This document shows positions 5,589 to 13,246 of a DNA stretch of 15,028 nucleotides, piece after piece. The notes beneath the pieces are model-generated. The model had not been told where the DNA came from. It was given only the letters and a program-made list of their open reading frames with translations, and did no database searches. Within the stretch, counting starts at the first letter, position 1. Each line of letters starts with the position of its first letter. The translations under genes and the position numbers were made by a program. Source of the DNA: SFTH01 sp963643985 (lineage in GTDB: Bacteria; Bacillota; Clostridia; Christensenellales; Aristaeellaceae); the NCBI GenBank assembly GCA_963643985.1, contig CAVINP010000044.1, positions 1 to 15,028 of the forward strand, read 5' to 3'.

Positions 5589-7487
5589 GTGTCAGCCATT
5601 ATCGGAAATTACCTGACGAACACATTTTTTATGCTCGTCATATTATTGATGCTCTTTGTCCGAGCGTCCTATCTGAACAGACAGCCGCTGAGCCGTCGCC
5701 GCTGTCAGGGGCTGATTGTATTGACCGGCTGCTATGTCGTGGTCGATGCAGCATTTATTGCCTGTGATCTTTGGGAAGAATGTCCGCACAGGCTCTTTGC
5801 TGTGGTTGTATTTCTGTTCTATGTCGTATATGTGCTCCTGCCGTATTTCTGGCATCTCTTTGTGCGCAACTTTGTCGGCTCGAGCTTTAAACCTGTTACG
5901 CTGAAGTTGGAGGTCATACCGGCGGCGGTGCTGTTGCTTCTGGTGGTGATTACGCCCTTCACCGGCGCACTCTGGACCATCCGGGAGGACTGCACCTATG
6001 TCCGCGGTCCGCTCTTCGGCGTATTCACCTATCTGAATTTCTTCTACTATATTGAGCCGTTTGTCTATGCGATTGTGATTCATACCCGCAAGCACAGGGA
6101 AAAGGAACCGTATCTGCCGCAGTCTCTGCTGATATCCCTGGTACCTCTGGTGGCAGCCGCCATCAATAACCTCGTTATTCCGATTTACTCCATCTTCCCG
6201 TTCCAGCCCTTCTGCTCGGTGCTGGTGGCGCTGCTGGGCTATTTCTTCATGGCGGCCCGTGAGTCCGACCTCTCCAACGCCCAGCATCAGCAGGCGATTC
6301 AGGAGGCACTCAATCAGGCACAGGTGGCCACGCAGCAGGCGGTAGAGGCCAGCAAGGTCAAGAGTACCTTCCTCTCCAACATGAGCCACGACATCCGCAC
6401 GCCCATGAACGCCGTCATCAACCTGACGGGACTGGCACTGAAGGAGGATGACCCCGCGGTTGTCCGTGAATACCTCAACAAGATCCAGATTTCCGGCAAA
6501 TTCCTGCTGGGTCTCATCAACGACATACTGGATATGAGTCGCATCGAGAGCGGCGAACTGGTACTCAACAAGGAAAGGCTGACCAGAACCGAATTCCTGG
6601 ATACGGTTGAGACGGTCATCCGTCCCCTGATGGAGGCGCGGCATCTGAACTACCACGGTGAACTGCGGCCGGGTGAATATACCATACTGGTCGACAAACT
6701 GCGCTTTAATCAGATCTTCTTCAACCTGCTCTCAAACGCAGCCAAGTTCACGCCGGAGGGCGGCGATGTCTGGTTCGAGGTCACGAACATGGAGGCCGAC
6801 AACGACAAACTGCACATCAAATTTGTGGTGCGCGATAACGGCATCGGCATGAGCGAAGAGTTCCTTGAGCACCTCTTTGAGCCGTTTGCACGTGAACAGT
6901 CCGAACTGAGCAACGAACAGCAGGGCACGGGTTTGGGTCTGCCGATCGTCAAAAACCTGGTGGAAGCCATGGACGGCACGATCTCCGTCAAGAGCAAGCC
7001 GGGTGAGGGTACGGAATTTATCGTGGAGCTTTATGTGGATATAGACGAGCGCAAGGATGCACCGATCAAGCCGCACGAAGCAAATGAAGCGCCGAAGCTG
7101 ACAAACATGAGGGTGCTGCTGGTCGAGGACAACGATGTCAATATCTACGTTGCCCAGATCATACTGGAGAACGCGGGTTGCATCGTCACCACGGCCCACA
7201 ACGGTCTGGAGGCACTCAACACCTTTGCCGCAGCCGAGCAGAACGCCTTTGATGCGATACTGATGGATGTGCGTATGCCGGTGATGGATGGCATCGAGGC
7301 AACCAGGGCCATACGCGCCCTCGAACGCAAGGATGCAGTCGAAATCCCGATCATCGCCATGACGGCCGATGCCTTTGACGAGGAGCGCAAGCGTACGCTC
7401 GAATCGGGCATGAATTATCACCTGGCCAAGCCGGTGGATGCCAATCGGCTCTACGCCGTGCTGGGAGAATGTATGAAGAAAAAGTAA
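5589..7487 (+). CDS. Membrane-bound hybrid sensor histidine kinase
   Basis: 632 residues. Residues 1-222 hold about seven hydrophobic segments (near 12-28, 41-60, 68-92, 108-127, 142-165, 178-199, 205-222), a 7TM-like sensor region I cannot assign to a named family. A short coiled coil (225-258) leads to the HisKA domain with H267 in SNMSHDIRTPMNAV. The HATPase domain has N383 (NLLSNAAKF), DNGIG (416-420) and GTGLGL (446-451). A C-terminal receiver (506-630) has E513/D514, phospho-acceptor D560 (ILMDVRMPVMDG), T592 and K614. It should autophosphorylate on H267 and pass phosphate to D560; no Hpt protein is nearby. The GTG start is uncertain: its SD-like AAAGG is only 2 nt away, and the next ATG (5631) has no SD and would remove part of TM1. 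The following HD-GYP gene is 29 nt downstream and is the likely output. Confidence 0.9.
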   Translation: MSAIIGNYLTNTFFMLVILLMLFVRASYLNRQPLSRRRCQGLIVLTGCYVVVDAAFIACDLWEECPHRLFAVVVFLFYVVYVLLPYFWHLFVRNFVGSSFKPVTLKLEVIPAAVLLLLVVITPFTGALWTIREDCTYVRGPLFGVFTYLNFFYYIEPFVYAIVIHTRKHREKEPYLPQSLLISLVPLVAAAINNLVIPIYSIFPFQPFCSVLVALLGYFFMAARESDLSNAQHQQAIQEALNQAQVATQQAVEASKVKSTFLSNMSHDIRTPMNAVINLTGLALKEDDPAVVREYLNKIQISGKFLLGLINDILDMSRIESGELVLNKERLTRTEFLDTVETVIRPLMEARHLNYHGELRPGEYTILVDKLRFNQIFFNLLSNAAKFTPEGGDVWFEVTNMEADNDKLHIKFVVRDNGIGMSEEFLEHLFEPFAREQSELSNEQQGTGLGLPIVKNLVEAMDGTISVKSKPGEGTEFIVELYVDIDERKDAPIKPHEANEAPKLTNMRVLLVEDNDVNIYVAQIILENAGCIVTTAHNGLEALNTFAAAEQNAFDAILMDVRMPVMDGIEATRAIRALERKDAVEIPIIAMTADAFDEERKRTLESGMNYHLAKPVDANRLYAVLGECMKKK

Positions 7488-7516
7488 TTCACCTTCAACA
7501 ACAGGAGTGAATGCCG

Positions 7517-9022
7517 ATGAGTACGACAAAAAGCAGGATACTGATTGCGGATGACGCAGAGCTGAACCGCGATATGCTCAGCATTATACTGGGTGACGGC
7601 TACGACTTTGTCTACGCCTGCAACGGGCTGGAGGCGGTCGAGATCCTCGGCAGTGAGGAAAACGTCGATCTGGTATTGCTCGATGTCAACATGCCGGAGA
7701 TGGACGGCTTCGAAGTGCTCAAGATCATGAACGAGCAGCACTGGATCGAAGAGTTCCCGGTCATCATGATATCGGCAGAGGACAGCACGGAGTTTGTCAC
7801 ACGGGCCTATCAGCTGGGTGTGACCGACTACATCAGCCGTCCGTTCAGATCGATCGTCGTCCAGCGACGCGTCGAAAATACGCTCCTGATGTACTCCAAC
7901 CAGAAGCGACTGATTCACCTGGTCGAGGATCAGGTCTACGAGCGCGAAAAGATCAACAATTCGATGATCAACATATTCAGCAACATCATCGAAATGCGCA
8001 ACCATGAGTCGGGCAGCCATACGCTCAACGTGCAGCTGATCACCAACCTGTTGCTGCATCGCCTGGTCAAGATCACTGACCGCTATGATCTGAGCAACTC
8101 GGACATCTCGCTGATTTCCTCGCTCTCGGCGCTGCACGATATCGGCAAGATCAAGGTGCCCGAGGAAGTGCTCAACAAGCCGGGCAAGCTCACAAATGAA
8201 GAATGGGCAATGATGAAGGCCCACACGATCGACGGCGACAAGATTCTCAGCGCCTCGGAGCTGGATCAAAGCAGCAAGTTCTTCCGCATTGCGCGGAGCA
8301 TCTGCCGCTGGCATCACGAGAAATACGATGGCCGCGGATATCCCGACGGTCTGGTCGGGGACGATATCCCGATCGCCGCGCAGGTCGTGTCCATGGCCGA
8401 CGCCTATGACGCACTGACCAGTGAGCGCTGCTACAAGAAGGCCTTCCCGCACGAAAAGGCGATGGAGATGCTGCTCAATGACGAGTGCGGCGTGTTCAAT
8501 CCGCTGCTCAAGCAGTGCCTGACGGACGTCTCCGACACGCTGCGTGAGGTGGCGCTGACGGGTCAGCAGTACGACTATCGCAGAGAGGCCAACGTCGTCT
8601 CCAGCGAACTGCTGCTGAGCAACGATCTGCCGCAGGGCAATGTGCTCAGACACATGATGGACAACGAACGGCGCAAGAAGGACTTCTTCATGAAGTGCAC
8701 CGACGGCATTCAGTTTGAATACGACAAGCTGTTGCACAAGGTGACCTACGTCAATATGTATGAAAACGACACGAACAAGCGCACGCTCATCTTCCATTCC
8801 AAGGAGAGCGAGGGTAATATACTGCCCGCGCCATGTTGGGAAGCACTGCGGGCCAAGCTCGTGGACACCACGCGAGATGATCCGATGACCAGGATGAATG
8901 TGATGCTGCGCATAGACGGGGAGTACAAACCCTATACGGCCACGGTGATGGCGCTCTGGCCGGAGCACGGGGAAGAATATACCAGCGTATTGGGGCGCTT
9001 TGCAAAAATCGAAAACGAATAA
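7517..9022 (+). CDS. Response regulator with HD-GYP domain (predicted c-di-GMP phosphodiesterase)
   Basis: 501 residues. The receiver (about 7-125) has the acidic pair DD (12-13), phospho-acceptor D56 (VLLDVNMP) and S86; the position usually held by Lys is Arg (R108 in YISRPF). The HD-GYP domain (about 145-335) retains the expected metal and substrate residues: E159, H168, H207-D208 with K211 (LHDIGKIK), H236, H266-H267 and the HHEKYDGRGYP loop, then D295. It should hydrolyse c-di-GMP to pGpG or GMP. The final ~110 residues (about 388-501) resemble a PAS-like extra domain that I cannot name with certainty. ATG 7517 is preferred over ATG 7511, because AGGAG (7503-7507) is 9 nt from the former and only 3 from the latter. 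Follows the kinase by 29 nt, so the two probably form one operon. Confidence 0.92.
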   Translation: MSTTKSRILIADDAELNRDMLSIILGDGYDFVYACNGLEAVEILGSEENVDLVLLDVNMPEMDGFEVLKIMNEQHWIEEFPVIMISAEDSTEFVTRAYQLGVTDYISRPFRSIVVQRRVENTLLMYSNQKRLIHLVEDQVYEREKINNSMINIFSNIIEMRNHESGSHTLNVQLITNLLLHRLVKITDRYDLSNSDISLISSLSALHDIGKIKVPEEVLNKPGKLTNEEWAMMKAHTIDGDKILSASELDQSSKFFRIARSICRWHHEKYDGRGYPDGLVGDDIPIAAQVVSMADAYDALTSERCYKKAFPHEKAMEMLLNDECGVFNPLLKQCLTDVSDTLREVALTGQQYDYRREANVVSSELLLSNDLPQGNVLRHMMDNERRKKDFFMKCTDGIQFEYDKLLHKVTYVNMYENDTNKRTLIFHSKESEGNILPAPCWEALRAKLVDTTRDDPMTRMNVMLRIDGEYKPYTATVMALWPEHGEEYTSVLGRFAKIENE

Positions 9023-9029
9023 CGGGCTT

Positions 9030-9189
9030 GGGCGTGTTTCTAAAATTCCCTAAGCTTCAATTTCGGCGTCTTTTCCGCCAGCTTTGCGTCTGAAGACCTT
9101 GATTTAGCGCTACTAAACCTACGGTCTTCATCCTTGATCTGACGAAAAATCCGCTCGAACTTGCAGTTTTTCCTTTTAGAAACGCACCC
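9030..9189. mobile_element. 160-bp MITE-like element
   Basis: Ends are imperfect terminal inverted repeats: GGGCGTGTTTCTAAAA at 9030-9045, and GGGTGCGTTTCTAAAA on the minus strand from 9189, with 14 of 16 positions equal. The interior contains a second pair of arms (GAAGACC near 9092 and GGTCTTC near 9123) and no coding content. The related 47-bp element at 4919-4965 carries the same ends and shared inner bases. It lies between the HD-GYP stop and the hairpin at 9193-9228. No clear target-site duplication. A transposase is not present in the window, so mobilisation would be in trans. Confidence 0.75.
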
Positions 9190-9192
9190 TAC

Positions 9193-9238
9193 GGCTGTGA
9201 GAGATGGATTTTGCAATCTTTCACAGCCGATGCTTTTT
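9193..9238 (+). terminator. Terminator-like hairpin after the HD-GYP gene
   Basis: GGCTGTGAGAGAT (9193/9194 region to 9205) pairs with ATCTTTCACAGCC (9216-9228), a 13-bp stem with one wobble and a 10-nt loop, followed after five bases by TTTTT (9234-9238). The gap before the T run makes it slightly atypical. It sits beyond the MITE, as if the element had inserted between gene and terminator. Confidence 0.65.
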
Positions 9239-9315
9239 GTGCCGAGTCGTTGCGCGAAAGCGGTCGAAATTTGCTGCCAAATGGCACGAATTGTGACAAC
9301 TTTACATCGAATCAA

Positions 9316-9344
9316 TTGATTTCGCCATTTCAGTGGAGTATAAT
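9316..9344 (+). promoter_or_regulatory. Promoter of the second hybrid kinase
   Basis: TTGATT (9316-9321) and TATAAT (9339-9344) with 17-bp spacing. The leader would be about 50 nt to the ATG at 9403. This placement argues against the longer upstream reading frame being translated. Confidence 0.8.
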
Positions 9345-9385
9345 CGATTTAACAGAACCTGCACAAGAATTAACGAATTCTTTGC

Positions 9386-9394
9386 GGGGGGGGG
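9386..9394 (+). promoter_or_regulatory. G9 homopolymer forming the SD of the hybrid kinase
   Basis: Nine consecutive G end 8 nt before the ATG at 9403 and are the only SD-like sequence there. A homopolymer of this length can gain or lose bases, which would change SD spacing. Confidence 0.7.
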
Positions 9395-9402
9395 TACAAA
9401 TC

Positions 9403-11373
9403 ATGCCGGATGAGCACGCGATGGGTGCGTTTCAGATCCGCAATGAACAGGATTCCGCCTGTGGCTTCTGCATTATCCGCGTTGAGTTGGATGATGCCGG
9501 TCTGCCTGCGGACTGGACGTTCATCCATGTCAACGAAACGCTGGCCGACTTTGAAGGCAGGCGTGTCGATGAGCTTATCGGTCATCGCTATTTTGAACTT
9601 TTTCCGCAGAGATCCAGAAAAAGATTGCAGCCGCATTTTGAGGCGGCCTATGAGGGCCGGAACGTTTCCTTTGACGATGTTTCATATGAGCTTGGCAAGA
9701 TCGTGCACGTCGATGTCTTCCCGACGGGCGAACGTGGCTGTTGTGCCTGTGTGCTGAGCGACATCAGGGACATAGAGTTTGAGATGGATCGTCAGGCAGA
9801 CGTCATCAAAGCTTTGGCCACCATATACACGACAATCGTCGAGGACAACCTCATAACGCATCGCTACAGGGTCATCAAGAGCGTTGATCTGATGAATACC
9901 GTGACCGGCGGCAAGGCCGAGGGCGACCTGGATATGCTCGTGGATGCGCTGATGGAGTATTTCGTTCATCCCGACATGCGCGGGGAAATGCGCGATTTTA
10001 CCGATCTGAACAATGTCGCTGTCCGCATGGCAGAGAGCAATACCTTTGTCACCGAGTTCAAGACACCGGCCGGGGCCTATTTTGAGGCACGCTTCATTGC
10101 ATCCAAGCGCAATGCAGCGGGACAGGTTGAGACGGTGCTCTTTGCAGCCAGAGATATTTCACGCGAGAAGCAGCGGGAGATGAATTACCGTGAGCAATTG
10201 AAGGAAGCCGCAGTCGAGGCCGAGCGTGCGAACGTCTCCAAGACGAACTTCCTTCGTCGCATGAGTCATGACATCCGCACGCCGCTCAACGGCATCGTGG
10301 GTATGCTTCGCATCATGAACCGCAACAAGGGCGATGAAGCGAAGTATGAGGATTGCCTGGGCAAGATCATGTGCTCGACAGATTACCTGCTTGGGATCGT
10401 GAACAACGTCCTTGACATCGGCAAGATGGAATCCGGCAGCATAGAGCTTGAGAACAAGCCCTTCGATCTGGTGCAGCTCCTGCTGGACACGCTGCCCATG
10501 ATTGCCACCAATGCCGCGCAGCACAGCATTGCTTTCTACGGCGGCATCGAGAGAATAAAAGCGGAACACCGTTACGTCATCGGCAGTCCGATTCACCTCA
10601 ACCGCGTGCTGATGAATCTGGCCTCCAATGCCGTCAAGTACAACCGCCCCGGCGGCAGTTTGAAGCTGAACTGCAATGAGCTGTCCTGTGACGGCGAGCG
10701 GGCGGTATACGAGTTCATCTGTGAAGATACGGGCCTTGGCATGAGCGAGGAATTTCAGAAGCACGCCTTCGAGCCCTTCGCTCAGGAGGGTAAGCAAACG
10801 ATCACGAATTTCAGCGGCTCCGGACTGGGGCTGGCCATCGTTCGGGAGATCGTCACACGCATGGGCGGCACGGTCGAACTTCACAGCCGGGAAAACGTCG
10901 GCACCACGATGCGGATCGTACTGACGTTTTCACTGGATAAGCACCACGACGCGGCCATCACCAAGGAGAATCTGCCGGATACCATCGACCTATCCGGCCG
11001 CAGTGCGCTGCTGGTGGAGGACAACGGCATCAACATGGAGATTGCCGCCATCATGCTTGAGGAGATGGGGCTTACCGTCACCTGCGCCACCAACGGTCAG
11101 GAAGCCGTGAATATTTTCTGCACCGCGCAGCCCTATACCTATGACTTTATTTTCATGGACGTGATGATGCCCGTGCTGGATGGTCTGGAGGCGACGCAAA
11201 CGATTCGCACACTGTCCAGGGAGGACGCAAAGAGTGTGCCGATCATTGCCATGACTGCCAATGCATTTGCCGAGGACAGGCAGGCCTGTCTGGATGCGGG
11301 CATGAACGACCACATCGGCAAGCCGGTCGAGACCGTAGAAGTGGTCAGGGTGCTGCTGAAATATGCAAAATGA
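9403..11373 (+). CDS. Soluble PAS-type hybrid sensor histidine kinase
   Basis: 656 residues with no membrane segment, so a cytoplasmic sensor. Residues about 15-125 form a PAS domain (FIHVNETLADFEGRRVDELI, ending VLSDIRDIE). Residues about 130-255 look like a second PAS-like domain (YRVIKSVD ... FEARFIASKRN ... FAARDISREK). HisKA has H289 in RRMSHDIRTPLNGIVG. HATPase has N409 (NLASNAVKY), EDTGLGM (441-447) and GSGLGL (472-477). The C-terminal receiver (533-655) has E539/D540, phospho-acceptor D586 (IFMDVMMPVLDG), T618 and K640. Ligand of the PAS domains is unknown. The start ATG at 9403 fits the promoter; the upstream in-frame extension overlaps the -10 box. Separately transcribed from the preceding HD-GYP gene, which it may still regulate through a missing Hpt. 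Confidence 0.9.
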   Translation: MPDEHAMGAFQIRNEQDSACGFCIIRVELDDAGLPADWTFIHVNETLADFEGRRVDELIGHRYFELFPQRSRKRLQPHFEAAYEGRNVSFDDVSYELGKIVHVDVFPTGERGCCACVLSDIRDIEFEMDRQADVIKALATIYTTIVEDNLITHRYRVIKSVDLMNTVTGGKAEGDLDMLVDALMEYFVHPDMRGEMRDFTDLNNVAVRMAESNTFVTEFKTPAGAYFEARFIASKRNAAGQVETVLFAARDISREKQREMNYREQLKEAAVEAERANVSKTNFLRRMSHDIRTPLNGIVGMLRIMNRNKGDEAKYEDCLGKIMCSTDYLLGIVNNVLDIGKMESGSIELENKPFDLVQLLLDTLPMIATNAAQHSIAFYGGIERIKAEHRYVIGSPIHLNRVLMNLASNAVKYNRPGGSLKLNCNELSCDGERAVYEFICEDTGLGMSEEFQKHAFEPFAQEGKQTITNFSGSGLGLAIVREIVTRMGGTVELHSRENVGTTMRIVLTFSLDKHHDAAITKENLPDTIDLSGRSALLVEDNGINMEIAAIMLEEMGLTVTCATNGQEAVNIFCTAQPYTYDFIFMDVMMPVLDGLEATQTIRTLSREDAKSVPIIAMTANAFAEDRQACLDAGMNDHIGKPVETVEVVRVLLKYAK

Positions 11374-11377
11374 TATG

Positions 11378-11414
11378 AAACAACGGAGATGTCTTCGCAA
11401 CATCTCCGTTGTTT
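11378..11414. terminator. Bidirectional hairpin terminator between convergent genes
   Basis: AAACAACGGAGATGT (11378-11392) pairs perfectly with ACATCTCCGTTGTTT (11400-11414) around CTTCGCA. Short T-rich stretches follow on both strands. It lies 4 nt after the kinase stop and about 70 nt after the end of the convergent ammonia-lyase gene. Confidence 0.8.
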
Positions 11415-11482
11415 GACTTTTGGATAAAGTATTGGGGGATTGGGTTGAAATAGGATAAGTACATCCCTCTCCCCCACTCACA

Positions 11483-12670
11483 TTACCGGCAATATGCGCC
11501 GTTCCAGACAATTCTGCGATAATTCTCACGGTCCGTATCGCCCTCGGTTGAAATGCACAGCAGACGCGAGGTGGCATTCAGGCCAAGTTGCATTCGCAAA
11601 TCGTCAAGTTCCGGATTGCGCAGCACCTCTGCGGCAAAACCGAAGGCCGATGCGCCGCTCTCGCCCGAGATCACGCGCGGATCACCGCCCATGGGATTGC
11701 CCAGTATGCGCATGCCGTTGGCTGCCACGTAGTCGGGCATGGAAACATAGTACTCCGCACTTCGTGCGAGCATATCCCAGGCGATGCCGCAGGGTTCGCC
11801 GCAGGCCAGCCCCGCCATGATGGTGCGCAAGTCACCGCCGACGCTGTGCAGCTTGCCATCATCCGCCTTGGCCGTGCGGAAAATGCAATCGGCGTTGTGC
11901 GGCTCCACCACGGTAATGACCGGCGGATTATCGCAATAGAGATCCGCGAAGAAGTCTGCCATGGCACCTGCCATGGCGCCTACGCCTGCCTGCAGAAAGA
12001 TGTGCGTCGGCCGGATCTCACCCAGTTGAGCGGCAATCTCGCAGCCGATGGTGGTATAGCCCTGCATAATGAGCGTCGGGACCTCGGTATAGCCGTCCCA
12101 CGCGGTATCCTGCACCAGCATCCAGCCGTGTTGCTCGGCCTGCGCCCGGGCAAAGCGGACGGTGTCGTCGTAGTTCATATCCGTGATGCTTGCGTCTGCA
12201 CCCAGCGCACGTATGTTCTCAAGGCGTTCCCTGGCACTGCCCTTGGGCATATACACTACGCAGCTGCTGCCCAGACGGTTAGCCGTCCACGCCACGCCGC
12301 GGCCGTGATTGCCGTCCGTGGCGGTGATGAACGTGATTTTGCGGATTTCCTCGCGCAGTTCGGGCGTATCCAGCAGCGCATAGTCCACCCGCGGCAGGGA
12401 AAATCGCCGTGCCAGCAGTGAGGCAATGCAGAAGCTTCCGCCCAGCACTTTGAAGGCGTTCAGAGCAAAGCGCTTGCTCTCGTCCTTGACATGAATGGAT
12501 GCCACGCCCAGAGTCCCGGCCAGCGCATCGAGGGCGCACAGTGGTGTCTCGCGGTAGCCGGGCAGACTCCTGTGAAAGCCCAACGCCTTGCGGGCCGCAG
12601 ACACGCCGAAAGGGTGCATCCCGTCGGGCTGCCTTGTCGGAATGCGGCGGATCATCTGAACGGTATTCAT
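11483..12670 (-). CDS. dpaL: 2,3-Diaminopropionate ammonia-lyase
   Basis: 395 residues, the usual length for YgeX/DpaL. This fold-type II PLP enzyme converts 2,3-diaminopropionate to pyruvate and two ammonia. The PLP lysine is K74 in DESKRFALNAFKVLGGS. The family signatures ATDGNHGRGVAW (D119), VVYMPKGSA, VQDTAWDGY (D188) and QAGVGAMAGA, and the late GNPMGGDPRVISGESGA, are all present; D119 and D188 correspond to the two catalytic aspartates of the E. coli enzyme. Threonine dehydratase or a related cysteine/serine lyase is the alternative, but the DTAWDGY and WTANRLG context favours DpaL. The start codon overlaps the stop of the flavin reductase (ATGA), so translation is coupled. Third gene of the hydrogenase operon. 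Confidence 0.9.
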   Translation of the reverse strand: MNTVQMIRRIPTRQPDGMHPFGVSAARKALGFHRSLPGYRETPLCALDALAGTLGVASIHVKDESKRFALNAFKVLGGSFCIASLLARRFSLPRVDYALLDTPELREEIRKITFITATDGNHGRGVAWTANRLGSSCVVYMPKGSARERLENIRALGADASITDMNYDDTVRFARAQAEQHGWMLVQDTAWDGYTEVPTLIMQGYTTIGCEIAAQLGEIRPTHIFLQAGVGAMAGAMADFFADLYCDNPPVITVVEPHNADCIFRTAKADDGKLHSVGGDLRTIMAGLACGEPCGIAWDMLARSAEYYVSMPDYVAANGMRILGNPMGGDPRVISGESGASAFGFAAEVLRNPELDDLRMQLGLNATSRLLCISTEGDTDRENYRRIVWNGAYCR

Positions 12671-13227
12671 TTCAGCTTCAGACCGTCATGGAAGGCCTTG
12701 GCAACGACCTCACCGAGCACGACGTAGGTGTTATTGAAGGGATCAAACGTGATCGGGCGGGCCTTGGCAACGTCGACCTTGCCGTTTTCATCCAGCACGC
12801 ACTCGTCAACGCTGACATTTACAATCTCACCAATCATGCGGCAGGTTTCGGGATCGTAGCTCTTCAGACGGCATTCCACGGCGATGGGCAGTTCCTCAAT
12901 CAGCGGGGCATCCACAAATTCGGACTTGAAGGCGTGGAAACCGGCCTTGACGAACTTGTCTGCCTCCTTTTTGCCGGAGACCAGACCCACATAGTCGCAG
13001 GCGGTCACGTGCGCGGCATCCGCCATACTGACGGTGAAGGCCTTGCGGGCCAGTATGTTTTCGGTGGTCTTGTGATCGGCCGAGATGCACATGGACAGCT
13101 CGCTGTCGTCGCTGATGCCGCCCCACGCGGCGTTCATGGCGTTGGGCGTGCCGTCCGCATTGTAACTCGCCAGAATAAAAACAGGCTGGGGATAGGTATA
13201 GGGCTTTGCACCGAAATTCTTTCTCAT
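12667..13227 (-). CDS. Flavin reductase family protein (FMN-binding split barrel)
   Basis: 186 residues, the usual size for flavoredoxin-like proteins. The N-terminal pattern PQPVFILASYNADGTPNAMN with AAWGGISDD matches the FMN-binding split barrel, followed by HKTTENILARKAFTVSM and the C-terminal ITFDPFNNTYVVLGEVV. It probably binds FMN and shuttles electrons; the donor and acceptor are unknown. The start ATG 13227 has a strong SD (AAGGAGGAG), while the in-frame extension to 13338 overlaps the hydrogenase gene. The gap to the hydrogenase stop is 19 nt; the stop overlaps the dpaL start. Confidence 0.9.
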   Translation of the reverse strand: MRKNFGAKPYTYPQPVFILASYNADGTPNAMNAAWGGISDDSELSMCISADHKTTENILARKAFTVSMADAAHVTACDYVGLVSGKKEADKFVKAGFHAFKSEFVDAPLIEELPIAVECRLKSYDPETCRMIGEIVNVSVDECVLDENGKVDVAKARPITFDPFNNTYVVLGEVVAKAFHDGLKLK

Positions 13228-13246
13228 GGTATTTCTCCTCCTTAAT

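Noticed and set aside
7451..8968. 505-codon minus-strand frame opposite the HD-GYP gene
   Set aside because: Antisense shadow with no SD or domain; the plus-strand gene has complete receiver and HD-GYP motifs. The same applies to the minus frames at 5643-6656, 6732-7529 and 10159-10884.
9040..9315. 91-codon minus-strand frame through the 160-bp element
   Set aside because: The frame lies largely in the MITE-like element and its flank, has no SD and no recognisable protein, and reads across the terminator hairpin.
9211..9402. Longer N-terminus for the PAS hybrid kinase starting at 9211
   Set aside because: The extension overlaps the terminator hairpin and the TTGATT/TATAAT promoter and has no SD; the ATG at 9403 is better.
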